Source: Psoroptes ovis (Eukaryota; Arthropoda; Arachnida; Sarcoptiformes; Psoroptidae). Taken from it: a stretch of 64,000 nt of DNA. Of this stretch, positions 9,940-22,512 are shown one piece after another. The position numbers and the translations under genes are program-made. The notes under the pieces were generated by a model. That model was given only the letters and a program-made list of their open reading frames with translations. It was not told the origin of the DNA and ran no database searches. The stretch is from assembly GCA_002943765.1 (NCBI GenBank), contig PQWQ01000023.1:498501-562500 (forward strand). Direction: 5' to 3'. The stretch's first letter is position 1; every line of letters starts with the position of its first letter.

Positions 9940-12900
9940 TCAAAAATAATTCAACTTACATTGATCCGTATTCGAGTCGTGTTCGGATGACGAATTCATA
10001 TTTGTTGTTGTTGTCGTTGGACCCACTGGTGATTCATTACGATCATCATTATCATTCGGTGCGATTGAATTCTGCAACATTTTAGATGTGTACGTTGGCT
10101 GTTGTTGATTTTGTTGTTGTTGTGGCTGTTGCTGCTGCTGCTGCTGCTGCAGCTGTTCATTGTGATTATCACATTCAAATATTGAAGAATTCTGATCATC
10201 ATTTGTTAATAAACAATTTGTTGATCGAACAAATTGATTATTGTTGAATAACATTGATGGTGCTGCTGTCGTTGATGTTGGTGATGATGATGATGAATGT
10301 TTGAAATGATGATGTTTGACATTTACAAATGGCTGTAGCTGTAGCTGTTGTTGATTATTTGATGGCTGTAACTGTTGCAGCTGATGTAGTTGTTGTTGGC
10401 ATCGATTCAAATCGATGTATTCATCGACAACATTCATTGAATCATCATTTGTATTATTCGTAGTGTTTGTATTCATAGTATTCATATTATTGTTCATTGA
10501 TTTATTTGATAATATTCCATCATTATTACAATCATAATTATCAAATGATTTATGTTCAATCATTATTCGTTTATCATTATCATTCGTATTAATACCATTA
10601 TCATTGTTATTATTATTATTATTATTAATTAATGAACAATACTTTAATTGATCATTATTTTGATCATCATGATTGATTCGTGTTGTTGTTGTTGTTGATT
10701 TATCATCGCTGTCATTGTTATGATCATTGTTGTTCATTGAATTCATTTTATTCATCAATTCTTGTTGATTATTCTATTAAATGGAATTAAAAATTGAAAC
10801 ATGATTAAATAATCTTCAAAAATAACCTTCAAAAATAACACAAAAACACTAACCTTGTACTTGTAATCATCGATTAATCGTTTTGAAGCTTTCATTCGAT
10901 GTTTTGATCCATGATTATCATCATGATCATTTTGATCAATTATATCTTTATTGATTGATTGCTTAACATTACTAATACATGTGGATGATGATGATACTTT
11001 CGCCGTTGTGATACAATGATTGACCAATTCATATTTTGGTAAATATTTAATTCTATAAACATATGAATATGCGCGTATTGATCATTGATCGTTGATTATT
11101 GATACAACCAATATCAAAATTGATTCGATGTTCATCCGCCACCATTCATACGATTCCATGAATTGCAGGGAATTTTTTTTTCAATGGTTTATGGTTCAAA
11201 ATAAATGAAAAAATAAAACTTTTAATAAGAAATTTGACGGAAATTCTAAGAATAATAAGAAATAAAATTTTCAAGAAAAAATTTTTCAGAATGAAATACA
11301 GGGTGTTTCAAGTTTTAATTCGGAGTTTTGAAATTGATTTTCGTAGTTTTCAAATTAAATTTCGTAATTTCACCGGTTTAAAATTACATTCAAAACTACG
11401 AAAATTAACTTGATAACTATGAAAATTAATTTTAAAACTACGAATTAAAACTTGAAACCCTGTAAAAATGAAAACTACGAATAAATATTGAATGAAAATC
11501 TATTAACAATTGAATCGGAACTTGTGACACTACAACTATTGAAAATTTTTGAAAAAAAAAAAAAAATTAAAGACCCATAAAACACACAACAAAAAGAAAC
11601 AAATTAGATTCAATTTGTTTCGTTTCAATTCAATTCAATTCAATTCTAAATAATTGTTTTCAAAAGATTATACTTTGAAAAAATCTTCAAAAAAAATCTC
11701 AGAAAACTTCGAAATTCGAATTCGAATCAAATTAAATTCGAATTCAATCGAATATAGTTTCCTGATCATCATCATCATCATTCGATTCAATACAATTCAA
11801 GTACACACATGAGATATCAACAACAATTTTGTCATTGTTTTTCTGCTTGATTGCTCGCTTGTTTAGGACACTTGAACTTGTAATGATAATCATTTGTGGA
11901 AAACAACAAATTGCATCTAATCTATGATTAGGTTCAATTCTAATATAAGGTTGTCCGAAAAGTTCATTCCGCTTAATTCCGAATTGCGAACAGATTTCTA
12001 TATAAATATCGGCCAGAACTTTACGGACAACCTAATATATTTGAATTTCAAAAACATTTTTTCGATTCAAGTATTAATGAGACTTATGGATACTTACATT
12101 ATACTATTATTAATCGCCGATGCTGATGTTGATGATGATGATGATGATGACGGATTCAAAGGTAATGTTGACGATGATGATGATTTAATTCCTGTATAAT
12201 TAATTAAAATAAATGAATAATTAATCCATTCATTACAGGGTTTCAAAGGTTTAATTCATAGTTTTAAAATTGAATTTTCATAATTTTCAAATTGATTTTC
12301 ATAGTTTTGAATGTAATTTTAAACCGATGAAATTACGAAATTCAATTTGAAAACTATGAAAATCAATTTTAAAAAACTACGAATTAAAACCCCTTGAAAC
12401 CTTGTAATTGTCAAAATTTTCATTGAAAATTTTTCATTAAAAAACAAAACAAACCTGAATCATTATTATTTTGATCAACATTGATCGATTCATTATTATT
12501 CAAACATATTGCTGGCTGTTGTTGTTGTTGTTTGGTAAATTTTAATAAATTTGTACCGAAATCTTCATCATTCTCATTAATATTATTCGAAATCATTGAT
12601 TTAACAGAAGCATCTGCTTTACTATTTAGAATAACCAAGTTTTGCTGCTGTTGATGATGCTTCTGTTGATGCGGCTGCTGCTGCTGCTGATTTTCATCGA
12701 TCAATAACAACGATGGCGATGAATCGTTCATTATTTCAAATGCTTCTAATGTTGACAATCTATTCGATTCATCATCATTATTAATTGAGCTCATACGTAC
12801 ATCGATGGCAGCCGCCATATCATTATCAATCATGCTGTTAGCATCTTCATTATTTTGATTATTGAACATATTCGGCTTCGTTAATACATCATTAGTATCA

Positions 12901-15900
12901 TTTTCTTCATTAAACAATTGATTATCATCGCTAGTATCAAGGGATATTGTTATTTGAGCATCATTCATTTCGATATCGTAAGTATCATCTTTGAAATTTT
13001 CAATTAATTCGAAATTCGAACCATGATAGTCATCGTATTTATATTGATCAACGGTGTTGGTCTCGGGTTTTTCATCATTAAAATTAATTTGATTATTTCG
13101 ATTATTATTACATCGGATATCGTTGACATTGTCGTCATTGATAACGTGATCAGTCTGATCATTTTGATGATTGTTGATCGATGATGGACATTTTCGATCG
13201 TTTGGCTCAAATATTTTCAAATTTTGATGTTTTTGCTTATGACTTTGATGATTTTGACGGCTGACGTTCGTTTCATCATTGTTTGATCGATTTTCCTGTT
13301 CACAAACGGGATTAAACCAGGATTAAATTAATCCAGAATTAATTTAAAATTAATTTAAATGTTTTATTTATTTGTAAACAAATGAAAAAGGGAGGGAAAC
13401 AAGCTCATTTCTTTGTTAATTCGATGTACTATTCATAAACGTTGTTTGGGGAAAAATGCGGGAAATTTGAAAATTTGAAATTTGAAATTTTTTAAAATTT
13501 TTAAATTTGAAGCCAAAATTCAATTAAATAAAAAGGAAACGATCCATAGTAATGGTTTTTCATCCTTTTACCCTTCTCTTCAATTCAAAAATATATTTAA
13601 GGGAATTTCAAAATAATTTGCAGCGCACGCGCTATTCTTTCCAAATGACGTATTAATACGTCATTTGAAATAAAATTGTGAAATGCCGCTGACGTAGCAG
13701 TACGTCTTCAATAGCACTGCGTCTGCGCATCAGGCGGCATTTTTTCGTTCAAATAATCAATTTAGCATTCATTTATCATCATGATTTTTAATTAATTAAA
13801 CAATTAATTTGCATTAATTATTCAATTTTAAAAAGCGCTTAACAAGCATCTTTTGCTCACCCTTTAAGCATTCACTCAGCATAAAATAAAATGAAAAACA
13901 CACATAAATAACCGGCGTTCAACACACACACATAAAACACGTGTTTAATTAATCAAATTTAAAACATCAATTTATTCATTTATTTATTTTTGGAATATTT
14001 GATTTGTTGTACGTGTTTGTTCAAGTGTTTGGAATGTATTCATTTCATTTTTGGTTTCGAAAGGTCAAAAATGGGAAAAATATAAAATTCATTTGGAATA
14101 TTTATGTTTGGCTTATTATCAGGCATTTTTTTCATCAATGATTTTAATCATATTTGAAACACGTGCTCATTGTAGCACGTGTTTTTACTCGCTCACCTGA
14201 TTATCTAAGGTTGTGTTGGTGGTTGCCGATGTATTAGCAGCTGCTGCTGCTGCTGCTGCAACTAAATGTAATGCACTTTCAGGCAATGGTAATGGTTTGG
14301 CAACACCAACAACAACAATACCTTTCGGTGCACCTTTCAACGCTTGTACGGCTTGATCTAATGTTGCATTTTCGAGGTTTTGATCATTTACAAACAGTAA
14401 ACGATCACCAGGTAATAAGCGGCCATCTTGTTGGGCAACACCACCAGGTACAAGACTACGAATCACTATGACCGTATCATTCGGGTTCATCGGGTCCTTT
14501 TAAATGAAAATTAAAAGAATTAAAGATTCGAAATTCGAAGAATCAAAAACATTCGATTTACCTGATAATCCAAGATGCTAAAACCTAATCCACGATCACC
14601 TTTGATTAATCGTATTACTACGGGTTCATCATTCCACATTGCCAGTCCGGACAATGGTTCCAGCGAGCGGGAACGTATTTTCGACAATTCATTAGTTGTG
14701 GTCAATAGATTATCATCCAGACAACCAGTGAATCCAGTTCCGATACCACCACCGGTACCTGGACCACCACCAACATTGAATGATGATGACGATGATGGTA
14801 TCATCGATAATGAACCATCAGATTTTGCTTTAACTAAACGATCAATAAATGTTGATGCTGTTGTTGGTGGTGGTGGTGGTGGAAGTGATGATGGCGGGGG
14901 TGGAGGTGGAGGCGGTGGCGAGGTGGGTGAAGTGGTCACCAATGATTCCACTAAATGTTGCGTTTCTGGTTGTTGTTGTTGTTGTTGGTGGGGTTGAGCT
15001 CCTGCGACAGGCATTTGAACAATGAATGGATTTTTATTATTACCATTCAATGATTGTTGTTTATTGCTGCTATTAATATTGTTGGCACTTGTTGATTTAG
15101 GTCTAGCACATACGAGCTGTACTTCGATCGGTAAATCTTTGAGCAATGGAAGTACATCGGAATGTTTGAGGCCATGTAGCCGTATACCGTTTACCTGTTG
15201 ACGACCAAAGGGTAATTTAGAACATTCGAATTAAGTACAAGAAAAAACATTCGATTTACCTCGAGCAATTCATCATTTTTCTGAAGCAATCCATTACGAC
15301 CTACAGGACCATTCGGTAGAATGGAATTAATGTAATGATGTGGCCGTTGTTCGGTACCATTATTTTCAATATCGATTACACCTTCAAGGCTTATGCCTAG
15401 GCCACCATCATGGCAAAATTTGGTTACGCTTGCAATCTATGGACATTTGAAAATCATCATAATCGTTAGACATTGAATTAATTCGATTGAATTTAGGGGA
15501 ATTCGAAATTCGATTCAATAAATGAATCAATGAATCGATACATACAATTATATCATAATCAGGCCCAACAATCGATGACCATTTTTCACGTAGCTCATTG
15601 GTTGATCGATTCGACAGAGTTGAATTAGGTGGTGGCGCCGAATTGGTTATCTGTATCACTGTTGGACCATTGTTTGTGCGGATTGTTGTTGCGCTTGTTG
15701 TTGAGGTGGTTGCAGCGGTGATGGTCTTTGGTTCAGCCGTATTCATAATCCCATGACGTATTTGATCATGATATTTCGAACCTTTAGCATAACGGGCAAG
15801 TTTCAGCCGAACTATACGGCCAGTATTACGGAGAAGATCAACGGCTTGAAGGTTATTATAACCAAACAATGAATGACCATCAACTTCAATAATTTGATCA

Positions 15901-16291
15901 TTAATTTGTATCATTTTCGAACGTTCAGCAACACTACCGGGTGCAATACTTTTAATGAATATACCGGATATTTCTTCAGCAACTAATCATGGAAAAAATT
16001 GATCAGATTAAACCCTTATTAAACCAAGTACCTCATATACAAAGGTACCTCATACCTTTTTCACAAACATAACCAGCAATGGTAATGCCCAGGCCTTGTG
16101 AATCTTTAACCAATTCAACATCGAATGTTTCCATTTCGGATGATTGAAATTTTGGATCATTTATGGTCGAACTAAGAATTTCGGTTACATTCGATATCAT
16201 TGATTGATTATTACCATTGTTGTTAAGGTTATTATTAGTGAATCCACTCAATTCATTCAGCTGGTGCTGCTGCTGCTGCTGAGCAAGCTGT

Positions 16292-16323
<32 letters not shown>

Positions 16324-19300
16324 TTGCTGCAACGATAACAACTGAATTTGTTTATCCAATTCAATAGGGTCATTGATGAATTTCGTTGGGATTATTGTCA
16401 TTTGTGACTGCTGCTGCTGTTGATGAGCTGTCAATGGTGATAGTTGGGCTTGAGATGGTTCAGTACTTGAATTATTAAAACAATTATTGTTATTAATCAA
16501 ATCAGCCGGGTCAATACAACGTGCAATAACCAGCTTTATACGTTGTCCATTTATTGATTGCCGTAGGATTTGTGCAACTTGATCCGATGACATTCCACGC
16601 ATATTTACACCATTAATTTGAAGGATATGATCACCGATTCTTAGCCGATTATCCTGGATTGATTGATGGGTTTAATTTTAAAAAATGAATAAAATTCAAA
16701 GGGTTTTTCGAAAGGGTTTGTTTTCGTAAGGTTATAGGGTTTTGAATTTGTATATTTTGTGTATATTTGTGTTAAATATGTATGTTTTTAAGCATAATTC
16801 AACAGTCACATTTCTCTTGGTGACAAGTCACTGAGGTTATGACCTTATGAATAACCTCAATAAAACTCAGAAAAAAAACGAAAAAAAAAGATTCGAAACC
16901 TACCTTTGCAGCTGCACCACCAGGTACAATTGTTTTAACAATAATACCCGATGATCGACCGCCAACAATACCGAAACCTAGACCACCACCACTGCTACCA
17001 CCAGCGCTATTCGGTTGATCTTGTTGATTCGATGAATCTTGTTCCAATTCAATACAATCAATTTGTATCCATTCAGTATTCAAGACCATCGTATCGTTGT
17101 TGTTCGATTGTTGTTGATTGTTCGGTTGATTCGAAGATGAATTATTCGAAGATGATAGATCCGATGCATCGGATGATGCACGTTTTACGGTATCATCATT
17201 GTTGAATGAATTGATATTGATTGACGAAGATGTTGTTGTTGCTGTAGGTGGCGCTGCTGCAGTTGTTGTTGATGTAATTATCTTTGAATCATTATTTGAA
17301 TTATCATCATTATTATTGAATAAATCACGTTTCGAATGTTGATGATGATGATCACGTGCAACAATCAACCGTATAACACCTTTAGCATTTTGTAAAATGT
17401 TGATTGCATCTTCATTCGATAGATTATCGGTAAATAGATGGCGATCAATTGCAAGGATTTGATCGAATGGTTTCAAAAGTCCATTTCTACATTTGTTTAA
17501 ATGTAAATCACATATTTAACAATGAGAGAGGATTAATAGAACAAGATTAATTTGAATTTTACGAAATGAAATTTCACTGAATGTGAAAATGAAAAATGTA
17601 AACAATGAATGAATTTGAATAATTTGAGCACAAAGATTTGAGCAATTTATACATTCGATTTGATTTATTTACATTGGAGAAATGCACCGAAATTAATGTG
17701 AAAATACACCCACACACACACACACACAATGACACTGAATTGAAAACACTAATCAAATTCAAAACAAAATGAGCACAAATCATTAACGAAACACACAAAA
17801 ATTATATCTGACAAATCATCAGTCAATTAATTAAACAAATTTCATCAGTCATTTAAATACACACAAAAATCAGATCAAAATTAATTGCCGGCAAAACAAA
17901 CAAAGCAATTAATCAACCAAAGAAAAAAACTGATTCAACATTCAAATATCAACAAATCAGTGCCATTAAAAACACAATGAATAAAACACACACTGATTAA
18001 GCCATTAAATACACTTGGAAAACCCTTGAAAACACTTGAAAAACACTAGTAAACACTTGGAAAAACACTGGTAAATCACATAGAAAACACATTAAAACAC
18101 ATTAAAATCAAAGCATAAACAAACAATTCATCAGCAAGAATTAATGAAAATAACCCAATAAATCACACACGAAACGAAACGAAACAATTTGCTGAACAAA
18201 CTTTAAACAAAATGAACTAAATCATTAAATCACTGATTGTTTTGTCATCATTTAAAAAATATTGTCGACAGAAATAGACACACACATATGGAGAGATATT
18301 TATATATAAATAAACATTAACATTAACACGCAAACACACGCAAAATAAATGTTATTTATGACAAAACAAATGAACAAAAACAGATTCGAATAGAATCATT
18401 AGAATTGAATAGAATTCAAATAAAGAATTAAATAAACTGAAGACATGTTCGGGTTATATATATACGAATATCATCACATTCCTTCAATTCAATTCAATTC
18501 AACACATTCATTACATAACCATACGATACAACCAGCCAACCTATGAATTCATTGATTCATTCATTCAAATCATTGATTTCATTATTTTCATACACCTATC
18601 TATCCGATTCATGGCAATTCATTCGAAATCAAATAACATTACGTTGAATTGATAATAATGAATCAATAAATGGACTATAGTTTTTTTTACTATGGTTTAT
18701 ACGATGATACAAACGATGATGATGATGGATGGATGGATCAATCAAAAAACGAATAATGAATGATGATGCATTAATGAATTATCATTCATTATTCAATGTA
18801 TTCAATGTTCAATGATGCATACATGTTAAAACATATGTAGATTTAAATATTTGGAAAAAATTCAAAATTTCGAAAATTGAATCAAGTATCCGTATAATAA
18901 GTATCGGAATACTTATGAATATTCACATTCGAATCATGGAATCATATGGAAGAGGATATAACCAATGAATTATATGAATCAAGGCACAAACATATTACAT
19001 ATTATGTATGAACAACGGTATTCTCAACGTAACGTACATGGTGTAAATATACGCAACTCAAACACCATAAACACTCATAGAATTCAATATATCACAATTG
19101 AAATGAACAGAATCATTATCATCAACAACGAATATACGAATCATTCAGAATCGTATCAAAATTATAAGGCTTATTGTCATTATTATAATTATCATTATTT
19201 TAAATAATTTACGATCAATACTCAGCTCTCTCTCTCTTATGATCGTCTAACAAGGTATACGACAACAACAACACAAGGTAGTATACACCTATACATTTAT

Positions 19301-21529
19301 CAATGAGTATCGTTTTAATGATTTACCGATGATTGTCATATTTAACAATGTTCTATAGATATGTGTTTTGGCTGCACAACTGCACTGACTCGAAATTTTT
19401 CAAAATATTCGAAGGCTATAAAACACAACTAGACTACAGTTTTTGAAGGTGTACACCTTTTCCAAAAGAGGAAAGAATTATTCGGCTGATTTAATATCGA
19501 TATCATTTGAAGTGATGGAAGAATAGAAGAATCCACCTTTCTTCGAGATTCGAACACGAAGAAGATTCTTCGATTCGAAGCGCCGAAAACACGCATTTCT
19601 ACGATGATTTGAACGCCGATGCCGGGGCGCCATCGGCGCCCGAGTGAGTGACAGGGCCACCACCATGAACATCACCACGACCACCACCACCATCAAACTA
19701 TTCACATAATTAATATTTATTTGATTTGTGGATGTTTAATTTTTCATGATCGAAGATGGCCGAAGAAACTTATTGTGTAATGGAACTAATCTATTCGGTT
19801 GATTGAATTTTTTCTTCCGAATTTTTCCCGAAATCAAATCAGAATCAAATAATTGGAAAAAATGAAAATGAAATCAAATGAAAATTAATTCAATTCCAAT
19901 TCGAATTTTCGCGATGCCGAATAACAATTATTTTGGCGATGTCGAACAATTTAATGAAAAATATTAGGTTGTCCAAAAAGTTTTGGCCAATTTTCAATGA
20001 GCAACTCTCGATTGATTAAACGGAATCAACTTTTCGGACAACCTAATATTCGATTCGATTGAATTAACAATTGAATTTAGTTAGTCAGTTAGTTGGCCAT
20101 TTAATTCATTAGTCGGCAAATTTTCTTCGGCTGGAAAACTCAAAGATAATGGAAATTCGTAAATGGACGGAACTAAGATTCCGAAATGTTTCAGAGATTC
20201 GGCAATTCGGAAATTGGAATTTTTTGGGCCAATTTCGGATTGGCCCAAAATTACAAATTAATGATCATTTCGAATCTGGAGACATCGAAGTGTGGACATT
20301 ACCATCTAAATTCTGAGAAATGTGTATTCAAAGGTTTGAACCTCTGAAGCTTCGAAGCTTCAGTGCATTTCAATGCGTTTTCAGTCAAATTAAAGTCAAG
20401 AAGAGTCAAGAAGATAATTCAAAGGTCAGCCGATTCAAAGGTCACCTTACCTTGCAGCGATACCATTTTCATGTATTTCTTGAATGTAAATTCCTAATTT
20501 TTTGTTATTATCATCACTGTAATTACCACTGTTATTGTTGGCCGTACTCGTTCCATTATCATTCTTCGTATCTTGTGGTCGATGATGATCCAAACCTACA
20601 ACCTTGAAACCAAGACTTTTACCTTCAGGTTTATACAGTTCAACTGTTTGTATCATACGGCCATTTGCCAGTTCGCTGATACCTTTCCGAAATGTTTCAT
20701 CCTTGATTTTGGATTGAAAACAAATGAAATTTCAAATTAAATCAAATCAAATCAAAATCCCCGAAATATCAAATCAATCAAACCTGCAATGAAATGTTAA
20801 CATAATCAGGTTCATTTGGATATATGATGTTTCCATTATCGTTGGACAGCTGGTCTTGCTGCTGGGGCTGCTGCTGTGGATTATTATCATAATCATACAT
20901 GTATTTTTGCAACGAAAATTTCGATGGCATCGTACGATTATCATAATCAAACAGCTGGCCATCATTATTGCTGTTGAATGCATCATTATTCGATGATTTA
21001 TTCGAATATTTCGGTTGCTTAGTATTCGATTGATTTTGACTCGAAATTTGATGATTAGCACTGATGTTATTACTGGTCGAATTAACATGGTTATGATCAT
21101 CACTTGTCAAATTTGACAATTTCAACTCCAATGTTTGTGGATCAATATCAAAATCGACCGGTAACAACGATGGATTATGTTTACATTTATCATTCAATTG
21201 TTGTAATGAATACTACGTGGATGGAATGGAAGATAATTGAATCAGAATTAGAATCAAATCATCGAATTTAAAACAGGTCATAGTCTTGGTCTTACCTGTA
21301 CATTTACAATCGATTCAAATACTGGACATTCCAGCACATCCAATAGAATGCGGATATCATCTTTCAATAGTTGTGATGATTGATTTGATGGTTGTTGATT
21401 ACCACCATTATTGGTGCTTAGGGATGCTTTATTATAAACATTTTCCAATAATTCTTGAATTTTTTTAATATTATTTACAATATTATTATTACTATTACTG
21501 GTGGTATTATTGCTTTGATTCATTCTCAT
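9940..21529 (-). CDS. Patj: Patj (L27 and multi-PDZ polarity scaffold)
   Basis: Thirteen phase-consistent exons: 21529-21296, 21212-20784, 20701-20451, 17486-16904, 16653-16056, 15982-15546, 15436-15260, 15194-14562, 14496-14197, 13295-12455, 12191-12098, 11052-10854 and 10773-9960. The protein is at least 1,863 aa. An L27 domain (about 20-95; IQELLENVY, DVLECPVFES) should bind Stardust/Pals1 in the Crumbs complex. Five PDZ domains lie at about 237-350, 433-547, 673-755, 829-945 and 1088-1180. Diagnostic strings are GFGIVGGRSSG, VNGIRLHG, GPDYDII before PDZ4, and GLGFSILDYQ plus ALKGAPKG in PDZ5. Residues 1215 onward are a roughly 650-residue Q/N/S-rich tail absent from fly Patj, which has four PDZs and ends soon after. 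The start is the first ATG (MRMNQS). The 3' end is ambiguous: a donor GTAAGT follows 9960, yet reading through gives a stop at 9940-9942. MITEs sit in introns 3, 10 and 11. Confidence 0.92.
11299..11462. mobile_element. CAGGG-terminated palindromic element, copy 2
   Basis: In Patj intron 11 (11053-12097). Starts CAGGGTGTTTCAAG and ends CTTGAAACCCTG, bounded by TA. It has the same internal AATTACGTAG-type inverted blocks as copy 1. Confidence 0.82.
11946..12035. mobile_element. Palindromic TA-MITE, copy 11 (type A, reverse)
   Basis: In Patj intron 11, 62 bp from exon 11. TA flanks at 11944-11945 and 12036-12037. It is slightly longer than the family norm owing to changes in the centre. Confidence 0.86.
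12236..12404. mobile_element. CAGGG-terminated palindromic element, copy 3
   Basis: In Patj intron 10 (12192-12454). Starts CAGGGTTTCAAAGG and ends CCTTGAAACCTTG, bounded by TA. It occupies most of the intron. Confidence 0.82.
13642..13742. repeat. Tandem pair of inverted repeats with TGACGT motifs
   Basis: In Patj intron 9. First, 13642-13667 is a perfect 26-bp palindrome with two TGACGTAT/ATACGTCA half-sites. Fourteen bases later, 13681-13742 is a hairpin-forming block closed by AAATGCCGC...GCGGCATTT and again containing TGACGTAG. TGACGT is the CREB/ATF half-site; regulatory function is inference. The block is GC-rich against its surroundings. Confidence 0.55.
14157..14184 (-). repeat. Hairpin 12 nt downstream of a Patj 5' splice site
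   Basis: Perfect 11-bp arms AAACACGTGCT and AGCACGTGTTT with a 6-nt loop. They lie in Patj intron 9 on the transcribed strand, 12 nt past the exon 9 donor GTGAGC (14196-14191). Both arms carry the E-box CACGTG. Either RNA structure next to the splice site or DNA binding is possible. Confidence 0.6.
19478..19705 (-). CDS. Doubtful nested ORF in Patj intron 3 (75 aa)
   Basis: ATG-initiated frame beginning MNSLMVVVVVVMFMVVALS, which looks like a signal peptide, then a basic stretch (APRHRRSNHRRN) and ending DIKSAE. It lies in the only GC-rich patch of this intron, which also contains a self-complementary GGCGCC/GCCGAT block. No homology is recognised, and I found no polyadenylation signal close downstream. 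The valine run comes from a GGT/ACC repeat, so chance is a real alternative. Confidence 0.2.
   Translation of the reverse strand: MNSLMVVVVVVMFMVVALSLTRAPMAPRHRRSNHRRNACFRRFESKNLLRVRISKKGGFFYSSITSNDIDIKSAE
19964..20046. mobile_element. Palindromic TA-MITE, copy 12 (type A, forward)
   Basis: In Patj intron 3. TA flanks at 19962-19963 and 20047-20048. The left terminus has one change (GTCCAAAAAG). Confidence 0.87.
20222..20250. repeat. 12-bp stem hairpin with TTCGG loop
   Basis: TTTTGGGCCAAT pairs with ATTGGCCCAAAA around TTCGG, in Patj intron 3. The stem is perfect. Confidence 0.6.
20344..20363. repeat. Perfect 20-bp palindrome
   Basis: CTGAAGCTTCGAAGCTTCAG, fully self-complementary, in Patj intron 3 about 90 bp from exon 3. 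Confidence 0.7.
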
Positions 21530-22512
21530 TTTTTTATCTTTAATTCATTGAAATTGATTCGTAAATGATTATCATTAGATTTAATTCGAAATTGATCATT
21601 CAAATTGATTTGAAAGCTCGTTTAAATTGATTTGAATGGATTTGAAATGGATTTAAAGTGATTTTCGTGATTGAAAATTCATGGATAATTCATGGACATT
21701 TGCATTAATAGAGATAAAGGGATGTATATTTACATTTACCCAGAAAATAATGTAATTGAAAATTGAGTCAAAAATATCTATTTTTTTTGTTTATTGTTTT
21801 ACATAATAAATAAATAGATGAATAATGTGTGTGTGTGTGGGGTGAAAAGCAGAAAAAATGTACAGTGAAACTGCCGTTTATGTCAATTTTTATTTTCATA
21901 AAAATCTTTTTTGAGGAATCTTATTTCAGCTCAAAATTTGGTTTCATTCATTTTCTGTGGAGTCTCAAATTCATACGATAGTTTGACACATGATTAATTT
22001 GATTTGATTTGTTTTTTTTTTCGTGAAATAAATAATTTATCATCAATTCAGATTCAATATGAATCACTCGACCATCAAAAATGCCGGCTGTCAGATTTCG
22101 ATTCATCGCAATGAGCGCCGCTTCATTCGAAAGTCATTGGCTCAGAACGTAGTAATACGTCAAAATTATTGAAAACTCAAATCGGTAAAAACGTATATTT
22201 ACGCCCGCGGCCGATCGAGGAAGAAATTTCATATAAGCGTTCTTTCACTGTATTTTTTTTTATACAACTGAAGCGCCATCTGTTGTATAGAATCGTCACT
22301 AATTTCTCAAATGTTTATTTTTAATTCTTTCTAAAATTAAAATTTTCACAGATGTTTTCGTAATGAATTTTCAATGAATCAATGTATATTCTTCACTCAC
22401 TCATTCAAAGTTGATTCAAAAAATCAGATAATCATGGATTTATAACCAGAATCGAAGCAAAATCTGTCCAAAATTTAAACCTAAGTTGTCAGCTATTTCA
22501 GATTAACAGTAT
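21530..22512. promoter_or_regulatory. Divergent intergenic region, Patj / tRNA-mRpL21
   Basis: No gene. This holds the 5' flank of Patj (minus) and the upstream region of the tRNA and mRpL21 (plus). A CpG-bearing island at 22080-22215 stands out from the AT-rich background (GCCGGC, GAGCGCCGC, GCCCGCGGCCGATC). It also has an ATTGG (inverted CCAAT) and TACGTCA. It is the most likely shared promoter; no start site can be fixed by eye. Confidence 0.4.

Larger units (their letters stand above)
17487..20450. other. Patj intron 3 (2,964 bp, splits PDZ1)
   Basis: The longest Patj intron, joining GIAA|R to NGLLKPF inside the first PDZ domain. It holds MITE copy 12, a UUCG-type hairpin (20222-20250), a perfect 20-bp palindrome (20344-20363), CA-rich sequence at 17700-18300, and a GC-rich patch at 19560-19690 with an ORF-like frame listed separately. 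No alternative exon of Patj was recognised. Confidence 0.8.

Noticed and set aside
14575..14997. 140-codon plus-strand ORF opposite Patj exon 8
   Set aside because: Antisense shadow of the Pro/Gly-rich low-complexity part of the Patj exon, whose minus-strand frame carries the PDZ domains.
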